Shown here: piece by piece, positions 63,111 through 64,000 of the stretch
How positions within the stretch are numbered: the stretch's first letter is position 1
Layout of the letters: each line of letters starts with the position of its first letter
DNA from: Aquilaria yunnanensis
Taxonomy: Eukaryota; Streptophyta; Magnoliopsida; Malvales; Thymelaeaceae
Length of the DNA stretch: 64,000 nt
Reading direction: 5' to 3'
NCBI GenBank assembly: GCA_039654915.1
Contig: CM077595.1
Span: 84,485,501 to 84,549,500, forward strand
Made by a program: the position numbers and the translations under genes
Notes under the pieces: generated by a model
Told to the model about the DNA's origin: nothing
What the model saw: only the letters and a program-made list of their open reading frames with translations
Databases searched by the model: none

Positions 63111-63425
63111 CTCTACCAACTTCAAAAGCTACGAAATGTAACAATGACAAATTATGGAACCTCAAATAATAGCTGAAACTGAAACAATAATGCATCAAAA
63201 TCAAACCACGATTTTTTCGGAAATATATACCTAAAATTAGAAAATTTATATTCAATACACACATACCCATGGTGAGAACGACCGGATCTACGAAATGGAG
63301 GTGAAAACGGTGCTCCACGGCCGGAAAACGAACGCCAATCGACGGCATCGGCGTAAGCTCAAGTGCGAGCTTCTCTCTCCCCCCTCTCCGACAGAAATGG
63401 CGTCTGAACCTAAAGGAGGAAGATG
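63111..63425 (-). other. Possible first leader exon(s) of the CACTA TNP2 gene
   Basis: GC-richer than its surroundings, with donors GAG then GTACGT (exon end 63111) and ATGG then GTATGT near 63270. It would be the transcript start region next to the right subterminal repeats. Confidence 0.35.
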
Positions 63426-63439
63426 ATGTATTTAAAAAA

Positions 63440-63670
63440 CGATTTACCAACGGCTAGCCGTTGGTAAATTAGCCTTAATAAAAAAAACATTTTCTACCAA
63501 CGCAGGGAAGTTGGAAATTTACCAACGGTCATGACCGTTGTTAACTACCAACGGCTAGGCCATTGGTAAAAAAAAAAAATAACCTGAAAAAAAAAAATTC
63601 TGTGACACCAATGCGTGCACGTTGGAAATAATTACCAACGGCCCTGACCGTTGGTAATTTCCAACGGTTT
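63440..63670. repeat. Right subterminal palindromic repeats of the CACTA element
   Basis: Several palindromes of the form ACCAACGGCTAGCCGTTGGT and ACCAACGG-(6 nt)-CCGTTGGT mirror the left end. Confidence 0.8.
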
Positions 63671-63698
63671 GGAAAAGCAACAAAAGTTAGTAGTGAGT

Positions 63699-64000
63699 GG
63701 CTCTTGCGATGGCAAGACCCTTGCGTCAGCAGCTTCTACAATGGTAACCCCCTCTACTGCTTTGGTAACCTCCTCTCCTCTTGCGTTGACAGCTGGTGAG
63801 ATGACAAGATCACTTGCGAAAGTCTAGTTGCAGCTCTTGTGACGGGAAAGATCACCTGGAAAACTACCACTGCCAACGAGGGGACCAATCACCTCGACCA
63901 CCAAGCGGCGAGAGGCTCAGGGCAAAAATCGCATCAGGTTCTCCTCCGTAAAAGAATCCAAAAGCTGAAAGATAGTGATTCAAAGAGATCAAAGTGTGAT
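63699..64000. other. Unrecognised flank, GC-richer than average
   Basis: Balanced composition suggests coding or retrotransposon-derived DNA running off the window, but no family was recognised in any frame. Confidence 0.3.

Overview
The window is nuclear DNA from a flowering plant, probably a eudicot. It is AT-rich, its genes have introns with GT-AG (once GC-AG) borders, a nuclear-type tRNA-Glu is present, and the recognisable proteins are plant ones: mitochondrial-type arginase, a Ycf20-like plastid protein, a DUF641/GIL1-like protein, a PMEI-domain protein and a plant SagB-type nitroreductase-like protein. I cannot name the species. The five protein genes do not form a pathway; they are unrelated genes lying among transposable elements.

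Layout. 1-3.06 kb: decayed Ty3/gypsy gag (minus strand) with later insertions. 3.06-6.3 kb: three unrelated tandem-repeat families side by side (about 290 bp, 135 bp and 264 bp), apparently downstream of one minus-strand promoter near 6.2-6.3 kb; the 135-bp family is an array of hairpins whose stems change together. This is the strongest candidate for something undescribed. 7.9-18.3 kb: MITEs, a broken Ty1/Copia element (9.8-14.3 kb), another short-element block and a tRNA-Glu(CTC) gene. 18.48-19.14 kb: PMEI-domain gene. 19.79-21.17 kb: a Pack-MULE that has captured a RING-H2 fragment. 21.4-23.3 kb: a non-autonomous MULE with a perfect 9-bp target duplication, then an older nested element. 25.2-28.1 kb: DUF641/GIL1-like gene. 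29.0-31.1 kb: three MITEs. 31.2-33.9 kb: Ycf20-like gene with a predicted GC-AG intron. 34.4-36.8 kb: three-exon SagB-like gene on the minus strand. 37.4-42.5 kb: a MITE, unrecognised repetitive DNA and a 706-bp tandem duplication. 42.57-about 47.0 kb: a PIF/Harbinger transposon whose transposase frame is open with its DDE residues, but whose Myb-like partner is broken and whose right end is scrambled. 47.56-50.66 kb: complete six-exon arginase gene. 53.009-63.695 kb: a complete-ended CACTA (En/Spm) transposon with AGT target duplications, decayed TNP2 and Ptta-type genes, palindromic subterminal repeats and two large (ATT)n arrays lying in what look like its leader introns.

Exon models were built by eye from splice consensus, reading phase and family resemblance. 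Element borders marked approximate come from inverted repeats only. No similarity search, folding program or expression data was available.
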